Origin: Anthracocystis setariae
Taxonomy: Eukaryota > Basidiomycota > Ustilaginomycetes > Ustilaginales > Ustilaginaceae
Length of the DNA stretch: 64,000 nt
Direction of reading: 5' to 3'
Assembly (NCBI GenBank): GCA_928724745.1
Contig: CAKMXJ010000002.1
Coordinates: 930,001 to 994,000 of the forward strand
The translations under genes and the position numbers were made by a program. Under the pieces are notes generated by a model. The model saw only the letters and a program-made list of their open reading frames with translations, did not search any database and had not been told where the DNA came from. This document shows positions 63,463-64,000 of this stretch, in pieces (the stretch's first letter is position 1; every line of letters begins with the position of its first letter).

Positions 63463-64000
63463 TCACGCAACCTCCCAGACAGATTTCAAGTCTTGCCTAC
63501 TAACAGCATTGATCAGCAAGGCCGCATTGTCCTTTTCTGTTGGGTCGAGCATAGCTACGGCCATTCCGAACCGCTTGCACTTGGAGAGCGACGTGAGCAT
63601 AGATGCAATCAAAGTGTTGAGATCACCGTCATCTTGCAAAGCTCGATGGCCATCAACGAGCGTCTGGAGAATCTCTGCAATCAACTCAGGCTCCAACATG
63701 GCGTCAATCATGCCAGGTATGGATTCGGCATTGATCGAAAAGAGTAGCTCCAAGCGTCCAGACTTGTTTTTCCACCTGCGGCCGAACTCGATGGATGTCA
63801 TCTTGCCCGTTGTCTGCTGAGTCCGTGGCTGTGGGCGTGGTACGGCTGCTACGTTGCCACTTTGGTTGGAAGAGGCACCGAAGTTGAGAGCAGATGCCGT
63901 TTTCTTGACGATGGTGGGTTGGCTCGTCTCTGCTGAACGGATTGCCCCGGCTGATGTCGAAGTCGCAGCGAAACCCGACCTCTGGTCTCTTGGCGCTGGC
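63463..64000 (-). CDS. Partial protein with RPAP3 C-terminal-like domain
   Basis: The frame is open from the window edge to the stop at 63463, so this is the 3' end of a larger gene; the Met inside it (MTSIEFGRRW) is internal. The visible 178 residues begin with a disordered Ser/Thr/Pro-rich linker. A domain of ~100 residues follows, reading EFGRRWKNKS .. IPGMIDAMLEPELIAEILQT and ending near RFGMAVAMLDPTEKD. This resembles the RPAP3 C-terminal domain, which in R2TP co-chaperone subunits binds RUVBL1/2. Upstream TPR repeats would be expected beyond the window. The identification is moderately sure. Confidence 0.7.
   Translation of the reverse strand, partial: PAPRDQRSGFAATSTSAGAIRSAETSQPTIVKKTASALNFGASSNQSGNVAAVPRPQPRTQQTTGKMTSIEFGRRWKNKSGRLELLFSINAESIPGMIDAMLEPELIAEILQTLVDGHRALQDDGDLNTLIASMLTSLSKCKRFGMAVAMLDPTEKDNAALLINAVSRQDLKSVWEVA

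Noticed and set aside
1..64000. CRISPR arrays, bacterial-type operons, prophage or intact transposons
   Set aside because: None were seen. The window is eukaryotic chromosomal DNA with spliced genes; the tandem repeats have no spacer structure and no transposase or reverse transcriptase was found.

Overview
The window looks like nuclear DNA of a basidiomycete fungus, most likely a smut (Ustilaginales, near Ustilago, Sporisorium or Moesziomyces). The evidence is the eukaryotic gene set (MCM4, Cdc20, Ykt6, NatC, CENP-L, Iwr1), short GT..AG introns with GTAAGT-type donors, long spacers full of simple repeats, and a 192-residue Ras of the type known as Ras2 in U. maydis. The species call is an inference. 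I saw no rRNA, tRNA, CRISPR array or intact transposon.

Layout. 1-2 kb: a spacer with minus-strand splice signals I could not resolve. 2-3.3 kb: a membrane protein resembling Nur1/Mug154 (+). 3.4-5 kb: a four-exon tandem CCCH (TTP/Cth2-like) RNA-binding protein (-). 7.4-9.9 kb: a nuclear protein with a BRD7/9-like motif (+). 10.4-12.2 kb: Cdc20 (+). 13-16.1 kb: MCM4 (+). 16.6-18.1 kb: Vta1/LIP5 (+). 18.2-20 kb: a degenerate tandem-repeat island. 20-21.5 kb: a C2H2 protein (+). 22.2-22.8 kb: Ras2 (-). 24.9-26.7 kb: Iwr1 (-). 27.8-29.6 kb: rhomboid (+). 29.7-31.5 kb: GH72 glucanosyltransferase (-). 31.5-37.3 kb: gene-poor. 37.3-42.7 kb: beta-1,3-glucan synthase (+). 43.6-45.2 kb: CENP-L-like kinetochore protein (+). 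45.8-46.6 kb: Ykt6 (+). 47.4-49.5 kb: DHHC palmitoyltransferase PFA4 (+). 49.9-51.2 kb: RPS27 (-). 53.1-53.6 kb: RPL19 (+). 54.4-55.9 kb: paraoxonase-like beta-propeller (+). 56.3-57.2 kb: secreted, probably GPI-anchored protein (-). 58.6-59.4 kb: Naa30/Mak3 acetyltransferase (+). 59.4-60.9 kb: unrecognised disordered protein (-). 61.3-63.1 kb: PLP aminotransferase (-). 63.5 kb to the end: a partial RPAP3 C-terminal-like protein (-).

Most genes are independent housekeeping functions. Four neighbourhoods look functionally suggestive: Cdc20 next to MCM4 (cell cycle), glucan synthase divergent from a GH72 glucan-remodelling enzyme (cell wall), Ykt6 next to a palmitoyltransferase (lipidated SNARE), and two ribosomal-protein genes head to head. 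I found no clearly new multi-gene system. The best leads are a long intron in PFA4 with an open read-through frame, the 997-nt intron right after the RPS27 start codon, a short motif (TACTGTA) that recurs in the spacers, and the repeat island at 18.5-19.6 kb. Exon boundaries were worked out by hand from splice consensus, reading frame and family similarity; no alignment or transcript data were used.
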